Shown here: positions 50,826-60,319 of the stretch, one piece after another
Position numbering within the stretch: position 1 is the first letter of the stretch
How the letters are laid out: each line of letters begins with the position of its first letter
Position numbers and translations under genes: made by a program
Assembly (NCBI GenBank): GCA_038227045.1
Contig: JBBRQD010000021.1
Span: 1-61,832 of the forward strand
Source of the DNA: JANXLS01 sp038227045
GTDB lineage: Bacteria; Planctomycetota; SZUA-567; H5-PLA8
DNA length: 61,832 nt
Reading direction: 5' to 3'
The notes under the pieces: model-generated
What the model saw: the letters and a program-made list of their open reading frames with translations, nothing else
What the model was told of the DNA's origin: nothing
The model's database searches: none

Positions 50826-53800
50826 GCAGTCTTTCTGAACCCTTTATTCGCCGCCCGGCGATGACGACACTGCTTACCGTGACGGTCATTTTGTTCGGCG
50901 TGCTCGCATACACAAAACTGCCCGTCAACGATTTGCCGGCCGTCGATTACCCGGTGATCACGGTCGCGGTGAATTATCCCGGCGCGAGTCCGTCGACGAT
51001 GGCCAACAACATCGCCACGCCGCTGGAACGCCAGTTCATGCAGATCTCGGGCTTGGAGTTGGTCACGTCGCAAAATTCACAGGGCCACTCCGCATTTACG
51101 CTGCAATTCGCGCTGAGCAAGAGCATCGATGCGGCGGCGACCGATGTTCAGACGGCGATCTCGCAGGCGACGGGATCGCTCCCGACCGATTTGCCGTCCC
51201 CGCCGGTGTTGTCGAAAACCAATCCGAACGATCAGGCGATTCTGTACGTCGCGCTGAGCAGCAATTCGATCACTTCCGGCAAACTGTACGAATACGCCAG
51301 CACGCAAGTGTCGCAGCGCGTCAGCATCGTGCCTGGCGTGTCACGCGTGGACGTGTACGGCACGAAATCGGCGGTGCGCATCAAGGCCGATCCGGAGATG
51401 CTGGCGTCGCGCGGAATTTCGATGGACGATCTCGCGAAGGCGGTCGGCGCGGGCACGTCGTATCAGGCGGCCGGACAGTTCGACGGCGCGAATCGCTCGA
51501 TTTTGCTCGTGCCGCGCGGGCAGCTTGAGAGCGCCACGGAGTACGCCAATTTGATCGTCGCCATAAAAAACGGCGCGCCCGTTTATTTGAAAGACGTGGC
51601 GGAGGTTCAAGATTCGGTGGCGGACGAGCGCGTCGCGATGCACTTCTGGGTGCGCGGCGCGGAGATGCCGACCGCCACCTGCGTCATCGCCGTCTATCGC
51701 CAGGCCGGTTCGAACGCCGTCGAAGTCGCGTCGGCCGTGCGCGCCTTGCTGCCGGTCGTGAAGCAGCAATTGCCGACCGCGATCACCGTGACTCCGATCT
51801 ACGACCGTTCGCTGTCGATTGTCAATTCGGTGACGGACGTCGAGGAGACGCTGGTCATCGCATTTGTGCTCGTCGTCGCGGTCATCTTTATTTTTCTCGG
51901 ACGAGTTACCGACACGCTCATCCCCGCGCTGGCGCTGCCGCTCTCCCTTCTATTGACGTTCATGGTCATGTCGATGCTGGGCTATAGCCTCGACAATCTC
52001 TCGCTGATGGCGCTCACGCTGGCGATCGGATTTCTCGTAGACGACGCGATCGTGTTTTTGGAAAACACCGTGCGGCGCATGGAACAGGGCGAAGAGCGTC
52101 TGGAAGCCACGCTCAACAGCGCGAAAGAAATCAGTTTCACGATCCTGTCGATGACGCTGTCCCTGGCCGCGGTGTTCCTACCGCTGGTCTTTATGCCGGG
52201 ATTGATCGGCCGCATTTTCCGCGAATTTGCGGTGACGATTATCGTCTCGATTGTCGCGTCGGGCATCGTCTCCCTGACGCTCACGCCGCTGATGTGCGCG
52301 CGCATGTTGTCCAAGCGTGGCCATGGCGAAAAGAAAACGCTGATGGAACGGCTCGGCAACTTTTTCATCGATCCGGTCATCGCCTTTTATGGCCGCACGC
52401 TGACCTGGTTTCTCCGGCACAAATGGATCTCCGCGCTGATCTGGATCGGGTGCATGGCGGGGACGGTCTGGTTCTTTCAATCGATTCCAAAATCGTTTCT
52501 GCCGGCCGGCGACAGCAGCTTTTTACTGGGCGTGCAGATTGGCAAAGAAGGCGCGTCGCCGCAGCAGATGCGCGCGTACCAGTTCGAAGCGGACAAGATC
52601 ATGCAGCAGCATCCGGACGTGCGCGTGACGTTCACGATGTCGAGCAATTCGAATTTCCTGGCATCGAATCAGGATTTATTGCTGGCGTTCCTGACGCCCC
52701 CGAGCGAACGCAAGCCGATCGTCGCGGTGGCGGGCGAACTGATGGGACAATTGGGCGCGGTGAAAGGCTCAATGTCGTTTTTGCAGCCGGTCAAAGTTCT
52801 TGAAATCAGCACGGGCGCGACGGCGAAACTGCAGGGCGATTTCGCGTATTCGCTTTCCGGAATCAATCCTGAGGAGACGTACGCCGCCGCGGAACAATTG
52901 CTCGCCCGGCTGCGCGCGCACTCCGAATTTTCGACCGTGTCGTCGGATCTTTACCGCAATACGCCGAATCTTGAGATCGACATTCTGCGCGACGAAGCGT
53001 CGAGTTACGGCGTGTCGGTGTCGCGCATCGAGTCGCTGCTGCGCCAGGCGTATTCGCAGAACTATGTGTACCTGATCAAAAAACCGGACGACCAATACCA
53101 AGTCATCCTCGAGGTGCTGGACAAAGGCCGCGCCAATCCGGACAACCTGGAATTGCTGTACGTCACATCCGACGACGGCTCGCGCCGGCTGCCGCTGCGA
53201 GCGGTGGCGAAGTGGCGCGAGACGGTCGGGCCTCAGGCGGTCAATCACATCAATCAGTTCACATCGGTGACGATCTTCTTCAATTTGAAACCGGGCGTGG
53301 CGATCGGCGACGCGACGGCCGTGGTGCTCAATTCGGCGGCTGAAATCATGCCGCCGGGCATTCGCGGAACGCTGCGCGGCGAAGCGCAGGATTTTCAATC
53401 CACGATATCGATTCTGACGATTTTGATGCTGCTGGCGGTCTTCGTCATGTACGTCATTCTCGGAATTTTGTACGAGAGCTACATTCACCCGATCACCGTG
53501 CTGTCGTCGCTGCCCGTGGCGCTCGTCGGCGGCCTGGGAACGCTCTATTTCTTCAAGGCGGAAATGTCGCTTTACGCGTTCATCGGCATGTTCATGCTGA
53601 TGGGCATCGTGAAGAAAAACGGCATCATGATGATCGACTTCGCGCTGCAGCGCATGGCCGAGGGCAAGACGAGCATCGACGCGATTCACGACGCCAGCGT
53701 CGACCGTTTCCGCCCGATCATCATGACCACGCTCGCGGCCTTGATGGGCGCGATTCCCATCGCGGTGGGCTTCGGCGCGGACGGCGAATCGCGCCGGCCT

Positions 53801-53977
53801 CTGGGACTGGTGATCGTTGGCGGACTGGTCATTTCACAGGTGTTGACGCTGTACGTCACGCCGGTCCTGTATCTGTATCTGGAGGCGTTTCAAGAGAACG
53901 TACTGGACCGCTTTGACTTTTTCCGCTCGCATCACATCAAGCCGAAGCCGGCTGGCGAGCTTGCGATGGGTGAGTAG
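50822..53977 (+). CDS. RND multidrug efflux permease
   Basis: The 1051-residue inner-membrane transporter has the classic N-terminus (FIRRPAMTTLLTVTVILFGVLAY), a porter domain, the conserved proton-relay helix LTLAIGFLVDDAIVFLENTVRRME with two Asp, a second porter domain, and the final helices (GLVIVGGLVISQVLTLYVTPVLY). It is of the hydrophobe/amphiphile (AcrB-like) class and exports drugs, dyes or bile-like compounds against the proton gradient. It is translated in coupling with the adaptor. Substrate is unknown. Confidence 0.95.
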   Translation: MSSLSEPFIRRPAMTTLLTVTVILFGVLAYTKLPVNDLPAVDYPVITVAVNYPGASPSTMANNIATPLERQFMQISGLELVTSQNSQGHSAFTLQFALSKSIDAAATDVQTAISQATGSLPTDLPSPPVLSKTNPNDQAILYVALSSNSITSGKLYEYASTQVSQRVSIVPGVSRVDVYGTKSAVRIKADPEMLASRGISMDDLAKAVGAGTSYQAAGQFDGANRSILLVPRGQLESATEYANLIVAIKNGAPVYLKDVAEVQDSVADERVAMHFWVRGAEMPTATCVIAVYRQAGSNAVEVASAVRALLPVVKQQLPTAITVTPIYDRSLSIVNSVTDVEETLVIAFVLVVAVIFIFLGRVTDTLIPALALPLSLLLTFMVMSMLGYSLDNLSLMALTLAIGFLVDDAIVFLENTVRRMEQGEERLEATLNSAKEISFTILSMTLSLAAVFLPLVFMPGLIGRIFREFAVTIIVSIVASGIVSLTLTPLMCARMLSKRGHGEKKTLMERLGNFFIDPVIAFYGRTLTWFLRHKWISALIWIGCMAGTVWFFQSIPKSFLPAGDSSFLLGVQIGKEGASPQQMRAYQFEADKIMQQHPDVRVTFTMSSNSNFLASNQDLLLAFLTPPSERKPIVAVAGELMGQLGAVKGSMSFLQPVKVLEISTGATAKLQGDFAYSLSGINPEETYAAAEQLLARLRAHSEFSTVSSDLYRNTPNLEIDILRDEASSYGVSVSRIESLLRQAYSQNYVYLIKKPDDQYQVILEVLDKGRANPDNLELLYVTSDDGSRRLPLRAVAKWRETVGPQAVNHINQFTSVTIFFNLKPGVAIGDATAVVLNSAAEIMPPGIRGTLRGEAQDFQSTISILTILMLLAVFVMYVILGILYESYIHPITVLSSLPVALVGGLGTLYFFKAEMSLYAFIGMFMLMGIVKKNGIMMIDFALQRMAEGKTSIDAIHDASVDRFRPIIMTTLAALMGAIPIAVGFGADGESRRPLGLVIVGGLVISQVLTLYVTPVLYLYLEAFQENVLDRFDFFRSHHIKPKPAGELAMGE

Positions 53978-54061
53978 ATCGGGAGTCCCCGCCAAAAATT
54001 ATTCGCGAAGATTCGCGCGATTCGATGTTCAAAGCCGTTCGCTGTTCGAAATCGAACGTGC

Positions 54062-57000
54062 TTAAAACTCCATATCCTCGCCTTCAGGATCAGTGGGATG
54101 AAAGCGCACCGGTCCTTCGTCCTTGGGCTTCGCCTTGAATTTCGTCCACGTCTCGTCGGGATTCAATTCGCGCAATTCAGCACACACGCGTGCGGTGTCC
54201 GGGCCGAGATCCTTTTTGTAGATCGTGCCGTCGTCGCCCACGACAAACGCAAAGCGCCCCGTCTTGCCGTATTCGGCGGGGAACGCGGCCAGCGCGTGGC
54301 CTTGCGACATCTTGCCGTCGACCAGGTATTTCTTTGCGCCGCCGGGGGCGTTTGCGCCCTGGCCTTCCAGTATTTTGACTAAAAATCCATTGTAAGGCAC
54401 GGGCGTTTCGAGCGCGTTGTCGGCCGCAACCAGCGCCTTCGGCAGCAAGCTCAAGTCGCTCAATTTCATGGCGTAAAAATGGACGCGGTTCTCGTCCCAC
54501 GACTTGATGAAATGTTCCTCCTGCGCCAGCGCGTACTGTTCGATGGCGTCCAGCGCGAACATTTCGTCGATCAGTATTTTCTTGGCCGGATCGTTGGCGA
54601 GCCCGAGCGCTTCGAGCGCGGCCGCTGCCTCCGCGCGGACTTTGTGTTCCGGATCGCCGAGCGCTTCGAAGAGCACCGGGCCGGCGGGCTCGCCGAGATC
54701 CTTGAGCGCATCAACCGCCGCGAGCCGAATCCGCAGCGTCGTGTCTTTCATGGCCAGAGTGAGCGCCTCGACCGCCGCAGCCGGCGCGGCCTTTCCGTGA
54801 AGTTTCAAGTACGTCAGCGCGGAACGGCGCAGGATCGGGCTTTCGTCCTTCATCGCCGCCACCAACCCCGGCACGATTTCGGCGGCGTTGTCGTTATAGC
54901 CGCTGAGCGTTTGCAGGGCCGCGGCTTTGACGTCCGTGCTGTCGTCGTTCAGCAGCGCCATCAACGGCTTCAACGCCTCCGGTGGCGGCGCGAGCGTGCC
55001 GCGTGGCTTGAGCGCGATGGCGGCGCGCGCGCGCGTTTGCGGCAGCGTGTCCTTGAGCGCGTCGAGCAGCGCGGGCATCGCCTCCATGCCCAGGACCGCG
55101 AACAATTCCAGGCCGGCGCGATAGGTCAGCTTGTCGGCGTCGAGCAGCATGTTGTGGACATACGGAAGCGCGTACTTGGCGCGATCGACGCTCGTCGCGA
55201 GCACCGTCAGCGCGCCTGCCCGCACTTCCGCCCGGTCGTCCGACAGCATGGCCGCGATCTTGCCGAGCCATTCGCCGTCCAGATTAATATGCGATAAAGC
55301 GAGCGCCGCGCCGGTTCGAATTTTAGTATTCGGACTTTTCAAGGCCTCAATTAACTGTGGCACGGCCTCCGGCCCAATGGCCACCAGAATGGGTTCGACC
55401 CCGCTTTTGCCGCCTCTGTCCTCTTCGCCCATTGAATCGATTAGCGCGCCCGTGGCTTCCTTTGCGTCGGGGCCGAGCGTTTCGAGCATTCGCATGGCGG
55501 TTCTGCGCGTCTGGGACGATTTTTCTTTCAATGCATCGACGAGGACAGGCACGTCGTCTTTCGTGATGCCGATGTGCTGCACGAGCAGCTTGGCCGACGG
55601 ACTTGAAGAGGAGTCGCTGCCCATCTGCCGGATCAGAACCGGCAAAGCGGGCGTGGCATTGCGCCCCGTTTTTTCCAAATTGTAATACTCCAGCGCGATC
55701 ATTCCGCGCGTTCGATTTTCCACCGCGCATTGAGCCAGGCCCGTGGCGATGCGCGCAACCGTCTCGCCGTCCTCCGCGTCGATTGCTTTTTGATACGCGT
55801 AAGCGGACAACACGCGCACGTCCGGGTCGGAATCTTTCACGGCCTCTTTCAACGCGGCCAGCACCAGCGCCAATTGAGGCGTCATGGTCTGAGCCACCGC
55901 CACGGCGGCTTTCTTCGTCCCCGATGGGATTCGCCGCATTTCGGCGAGCGCGAGCGCCACGCCGGAGCGGATTCGCGGCTCTTCGTTTTTCAATGCCCCC
56001 GCCAAAAACGGATACGCGGTCGCGGCCGGCAAATTGTTGAACGTCGAGGCGACGCGCTGGCGATTCGTCTGCGAGGCAGTATCGAATTCCACCAGCAGCG
56101 CGTCCATTCCCGCGTCTTGAAAAACACGCAGCGCATTGGAAAGGACCGAAGAATCGCAGCGCTCCACAATCTCGGCGAGCGGCGGAACGCGTTCGGTGCC
56201 GGCCGCGATTTTCGAAATCGCCCGTGCCGCTTCAGACCGCACGGCGCCGTCACCGTCTTTGAGCATTTCAAAAAGTAGCGGCAGAGCCGCTTCGGCGCTA
56301 TGGCCGAATCCCGCCAACGCCTGCAACGCCGCAGCGTCAATGCGCGCATATAAAGGAGGGCCGGGCGGGGGACCCACCGGCGGTTGAACCGCGGCCACGA
56401 CGCGTTTCACCGCGGAGGGCGGCGGCGGGGGCGGAGCGGGCACAATCGTCAGTAAATCCATCAGGAGCGGAGTGGCGTCGCTCGCCGCCGGCCCGATTTT
56501 TCCGAGCGCTTCAATGGCTGAAAAATACAGCGGCACGTCGCGCTTTGCCTTAATGATCTCGATCAACGGAGGGATCGCGTCCTTGCCCGCGCGGCCCAGC
56601 GCGTCGGTCATGGCCGAACGCAATTCCGGCGTCGCATCGGGTGATGTATCCAGCGCTACAATGAGCGGCTTCACGGCGCGTGCGCCGCACTTGGCCAGCA
56701 CTGCCGGCACGGCGGATCGAATTGCCGAAAGCTTGTGGCGCAACAGCGGAATCAGCGGCGCGATCGCCGGACCGCGCGCGCCGCCCATGCGGTCGAGGAC
56801 GCTGACTGCGGACGCCACCATGTCGGTGTTGTCCGATTTCAAGGCTTCCGCGAGGCCGGGCATCGCCGCATCGCCGCAATGCGGCAGGGCAAGGGACGCC
56901 GCCGCGCGGACTTCATCGCGCGGGGATTTCAGCATCGAAAGCAGCGCGTCAAGCCCCGGAGCGCCCATCTTCGCGAGCGCTTTTCCGGCCGCGGTACGGG

Positions 57001-58075
57001 CGGCGAGCGTCTTGTCCTGAATCAATTGCAGCAGCGACGGCACGGCGTCTTTCGCGGGCGCGCCGATGTTTTCAATGACGCCCGCTACAGTCGCGCGGTT
57101 CAACGCGTCGCCGGTCTCGAGCAATTTAATCAAATCAGGCAACGCGGGCAATGCGTCCGCCCCCAGAGCGCCGAGCGCGGCGGCCGCGGACTTGCGCACA
57201 AACGCGTCGGAATCTGAAAGCGCCGCAGCCAATTGCGGCAACGCCGGTTTCGCGTCTTTCGCGAATTTCTCGAGGAATGCCGCCGCTTCGCGCCGCACCA
57301 AAACCAGTTCGCTTTTAAGCTGCGGGAGCATCGCCGGAATGGCTTTCGGACCCATCTTATTGAGCGCATCAACGGCCTTGTTGCGGAGCGTATTGGAGCC
57401 TCTCAATGCGTTCACGTAGAACGGCGCCAGTTCCGTCGGAATCGGATTGTTCTCCGCCAGGCTTGCGGCCAGCGCGTTGATCGCGTCGGGATGTTTTTCA
57501 TTAAGCGCCATATCGACCAGCGCGGGCAGCGCGTCGCTCGCCGACGCGCCGTGGCGGCGCAGCGCCTCGATGGCCGTGACGCGCAATTGCGGGCTGGGGT
57601 CTTTCAACGCGTCGATCAAAATCGGCAGCGCGTTTTTGCCGGGAGGCGCGAGAACGCCCAAGGCCGAAATAATCGCCGCGCGCGTGGCGGGATCCTTCTC
57701 CGCAGCCGCCTCGATCAGCGCCGGAACGGCTGCGCGCGCGGGCGATTCAGCCGCCTTTTCCAGAGGATTCTTGGCAGCTTCCGCGGCGAACGCGTCGCCC
57801 AGTTTTTCAAGTCCCGCCGCCGCCGCGCGCCGCACATCGGCGCTTGTGTCTTTCAATGCGCCGCACAGCGGCTCGATCATCGCTGCATCTGCCGAGGCGG
57901 CTTTGACAGCGTGTTTGACTGCGTGCACGCGCCGGGCGTCTTTAGTGTCCTTCAATTCCAAAAGGATCGCATCGCGCGACATCTCCTCGGCGGACACGCG
58001 CCGCGTCCCAACCATGGCCGCCGCGCACGCGGTCAGCCCTATAACGAATAGCGAAATGCGAAGTTGTTTGTTCAT
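54062..58075 (-). CDS. Giant secreted HEAT/PBS-lyase repeat protein
   Basis: A 1337-residue protein with a signal peptide (MNKQLRISLFVIGLTACAAAMVGT) followed by roughly 30 HEAT-like repeats of the type PALPDLIKLLETGDALNRATVAGVIENIG. A proline-rich break (APPPPPPSAVKRVV, PPVGPPPGPPLY) occurs near residue 580. The last 200 residues are not repeats and contain FAFVVGDDGTIYKKDLGPDTARVCAELREL. This C-terminal region resembles the DUF2950-type domain in wording but may be different; I am not sure. HEAT solenoids bind proteins; the ligand is unknown. It is divergent from the PQQ-propeller gene, with a 59-base gap holding both promoters. Confidence 0.85.
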   Translation of the reverse strand: MNKQLRISLFVIGLTACAAAMVGTRRVSAEEMSRDAILLELKDTKDARRVHAVKHAVKAASADAAMIEPLCGALKDTSADVRRAAAAGLEKLGDAFAAEAAKNPLEKAAESPARAAVPALIEAAAEKDPATRAAIISALGVLAPPGKNALPILIDALKDPSPQLRVTAIEALRRHGASASDALPALVDMALNEKHPDAINALAASLAENNPIPTELAPFYVNALRGSNTLRNKAVDALNKMGPKAIPAMLPQLKSELVLVRREAAAFLEKFAKDAKPALPQLAAALSDSDAFVRKSAAAALGALGADALPALPDLIKLLETGDALNRATVAGVIENIGAPAKDAVPSLLQLIQDKTLAARTAAGKALAKMGAPGLDALLSMLKSPRDEVRAAASLALPHCGDAAMPGLAEALKSDNTDMVASAVSVLDRMGGARGPAIAPLIPLLRHKLSAIRSAVPAVLAKCGARAVKPLIVALDTSPDATPELRSAMTDALGRAGKDAIPPLIEIIKAKRDVPLYFSAIEALGKIGPAASDATPLLMDLLTIVPAPPPPPPSAVKRVVAAVQPPVGPPPGPPLYARIDAAALQALAGFGHSAEAALPLLFEMLKDGDGAVRSEAARAISKIAAGTERVPPLAEIVERCDSSVLSNALRVFQDAGMDALLVEFDTASQTNRQRVASTFNNLPAATAYPFLAGALKNEEPRIRSGVALALAEMRRIPSGTKKAAVAVAQTMTPQLALVLAALKEAVKDSDPDVRVLSAYAYQKAIDAEDGETVARIATGLAQCAVENRTRGMIALEYYNLEKTGRNATPALPVLIRQMGSDSSSSPSAKLLVQHIGITKDDVPVLVDALKEKSSQTRRTAMRMLETLGPDAKEATGALIDSMGEEDRGGKSGVEPILVAIGPEAVPQLIEALKSPNTKIRTGAALALSHINLDGEWLGKIAAMLSDDRAEVRAGALTVLATSVDRAKYALPYVHNMLLDADKLTYRAGLELFAVLGMEAMPALLDALKDTLPQTRARAAIALKPRGTLAPPPEALKPLMALLNDDSTDVKAAALQTLSGYNDNAAEIVPGLVAAMKDESPILRRSALTYLKLHGKAAPAAAVEALTLAMKDTTLRIRLAAVDALKDLGEPAGPVLFEALGDPEHKVRAEAAAALEALGLANDPAKKILIDEMFALDAIEQYALAQEEHFIKSWDENRVHFYAMKLSDLSLLPKALVAADNALETPVPYNGFLVKILEGQGANAPGGAKKYLVDGKMSQGHALAAFPAEYGKTGRFAFVVGDDGTIYKKDLGPDTARVCAELRELNPDETWTKFKAKPKDEGPVRFHPTDPEGEDMEF

Positions 58076-58134
58076 CGTGTCACCGTAAGAATGGATACAC
58101 CGCATTCCGCCGGTCAGGAAATTGGGGTGAGCCG

Positions 58135-59274
58135 ATGACACGTCCAATCTTTGCGTTGCTAGCGCTGGCGATTTCCGAGCTCGCCGCCGCAGAAGCCCCA
58201 CCGCAAGCCAAACCTGTTTGGTATTCGGAGCTTCACGGCCAATCTCCCGGACCCGTCGTTTCAAACAGCGAACATGTGATTGCGCCAGGGATCGATCTCG
58301 AATGTCAGGCGATGATGTGTTTTGAAGTCATCGGCGGCTCTTTAATCTGGGTGCATCGGTACGTACAAAAAGCTGCGGCATCAACGAACGGTAAAGCGCT
58401 CGCATTTCGCGACGTAGTTTTTTTTCTATATGCGAACGGAAAGGTCGAGTACGTAGATTTGAAAACGGGCGCAACGCGCTGGGAGAAGAAAAATATCGCC
58501 GAAGAATTCGACGCCTATGCGCCGTTGAAAGGCTACGCGAGCACGCCGCTATTCTACGATGGCAAACTGTTCATCAATCCCGGCGCACAAGACGCTTCAA
58601 TCGTTGCGCTTGATCCGAAGACCGGCGAAACGATTTGGAAGACCCCCGGCCGACGCGCGTCGCGTTCCGATTTTATTGCGGCTGAATTCGGCGGTGTCAA
58701 ACAACTCATCGGCTTTGATCACGATGCGCTCGGCGGCTGGGACGTGAAATCCGGGGCGCGCCTCTGGCAGCTCGATACGCCCGACCGGATTGAAGACGCG
58801 TCCGAGAAAGTCTTTGAATCCATAGGACAGTTGCTTTCGTCCACGTCGGACGGAAACACCACGCTCTATCGATTCAACGCAAATGGAACGCTCGACGAAA
58901 AAGCCATCGCGCGCAACACGGATTCAAAGCGCCAGATTCAAGCGCTCGTCGGGCGGCTCGCGCTGTGCATCGGCGGCGGCGTCATCTGTTTGAATCTCGA
59001 CGCCGGCCTGCGCGAATGTTGGCGGCTGGATGAAACTGAAATTCCAAACGCATCATACATTCTCGTCGAAGGCCGCCGCATGGCAATTTTTTCGTCGGAC
59101 GGCACAGTCTCGATTTTCGAAATCAGCGCAACGAAAGCGGAACGGTGCGCCACGTGGAAACTCTGCGACGCCATCGTGGCTCAGCCGATGGTCTCGAACG
59201 GAAAGTTGTTCGTGCGCAGCGCGACGCGATTGTATTGTTTCGATATCGACAACCGCGGAATCGGACTCAAATGA
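58135..59274 (+). CDS. Secreted PQQ-like beta-propeller protein
   Basis: The 379-residue protein has a short signal-like N-terminus (MTRPIFALLALAISELAAAE) after GGGGTGAG. Repeated motifs such as VALDPKTGETIWKTPGR, YVDLKTGATRWEKKN, GWDVKSGARLWQLDTPDR mark tryptophan-docking blades of a PQQ-type propeller, probably eight or fewer. Catalytic residues for PQQ dehydrogenase are not obvious, so it may be a binding protein. Its TGA overlaps the next gene's ATG (ATGA), so the two are coupled. Confidence 0.88.
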   Translation: MTRPIFALLALAISELAAAEAPPQAKPVWYSELHGQSPGPVVSNSEHVIAPGIDLECQAMMCFEVIGGSLIWVHRYVQKAAASTNGKALAFRDVVFFLYANGKVEYVDLKTGATRWEKKNIAEEFDAYAPLKGYASTPLFYDGKLFINPGAQDASIVALDPKTGETIWKTPGRRASRSDFIAAEFGGVKQLIGFDHDALGGWDVKSGARLWQLDTPDRIEDASEKVFESIGQLLSSTSDGNTTLYRFNANGTLDEKAIARNTDSKRQIQALVGRLALCIGGGVICLNLDAGLRECWRLDETEIPNASYILVEGRRMAIFSSDGTVSIFEISATKAERCATWKLCDAIVAQPMVSNGKLFVRSATRLYCFDIDNRGIGLK

Positions 59275-60212
59275 AGGGTGCGTTTGTCTCCGGCGTCTTA
59301 AATGACATGAGCACACCCGCATCGAAACACGCTTCCCGCTGGAAAAACAGACTTTTGAAATATGCGCTTTGGGACAGCCTGCGCTGCGTCGCGCCGGCTC
59401 CGTGCAAGCCGTCGCCCGCGAAATGGTCCAACGATGATGTGACGTTCGCCTGGCTTGGCCATGCCACGGTGCTGATCAATTTTCTGGGAATCAATATTCT
59501 CACCGATCCGGTTCTCGCCGGCCGCGTCGGCATCAATGCAGGCCCGTTCGTGTTTGGACCCAAGCGGCAGATTAGGCCGGCGCTGAAATATTCCGAGTTG
59601 CCGCCGATCGATTTGATTCTGCTCAGCCACAGCCATTTCGATCATCTCGATTTATGGACCTTGCGCCGCATGGGTTCGACGCCCGTTGTCGTGACTGCGG
59701 CGCACACGTCGGACTTGTTGAAATACACATCGCTGACCGATGTTCATGAACTAGCTTGGAATCAGAGCCTCGACCTGTTTGAAAAGCGTGGCGGATTGCG
59801 AATGGAAGCGTTTCCGACGCAGCATTGGGGCGCGCGCATGGGTTCGGACTCCCATCGGCGATGGAACGGCTACATTCTCGAACGGTTCGGTCGAAAACTG
59901 ATCTTCGCCGGCGATACCGGCCACACGCCTATTTTCGCGGGGCTGCGCGGCAAAGGTCCGTTCGACGTGGCCATCATGCCCATCGGCGCTTATGACCCCT
60001 GGATCACAAACCATTGCACCCCGGAAGAGGCACTCTCGATGGCGGACGCGGCGGGCGCGCGCTTTATTCTGCCGATTCACCACCAGACCTTCGTGCTGAG
60101 CCGCGAGCCGCTGAACGAACCGATCGCACGGCTGCAACGCGCGCTCGAGTACGCGCCGGAACGCCTCGCCGTGCGGCAAATCGGAGAGACCTTTGTGCTG
60201 CCGAAGGCGTGA
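59271..60212 (+). CDS. Metallo-beta-lactamase-fold hydrolase (NAPE-PLD/UlaG-like)
   Basis: A 313-residue enzyme with the metal-binding motif HSHFDH (120-125), preceded by FAWLGHATVLINFLGINILTDP and followed by PTQHWGAR, FAGDTGH and IGAYDPW (Asp and His ligands). The closest fold is N-acyl-phosphatidylethanolamine phospholipase D and UlaG lactonases. The PDP-type loop FLGINILTDPVL is typical. Substrate unknown; cytosolic, as no signal peptide is seen. It is translationally coupled to the secreted PQQ-propeller gene, an unusual pairing. Confidence 0.9.
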   Translation: MKGAFVSGVLNDMSTPASKHASRWKNRLLKYALWDSLRCVAPAPCKPSPAKWSNDDVTFAWLGHATVLINFLGINILTDPVLAGRVGINAGPFVFGPKRQIRPALKYSELPPIDLILLSHSHFDHLDLWTLRRMGSTPVVVTAAHTSDLLKYTSLTDVHELAWNQSLDLFEKRGGLRMEAFPTQHWGARMGSDSHRRWNGYILERFGRKLIFAGDTGHTPIFAGLRGKGPFDVAIMPIGAYDPWITNHCTPEEALSMADAAGARFILPIHHQTFVLSREPLNEPIARLQRALEYAPERLAVRQIGETFVLPKA

Positions 60213-60319
60213 GATCCTTCCCTCCCGATTCTCCCAATAAAATACGAGCGATTTCCCCAGTTACGGGGTAGTTAAAATATCTTGTTTTAACTCGTCAAAC
60301 AAATCAGTGGGAGACGCTC

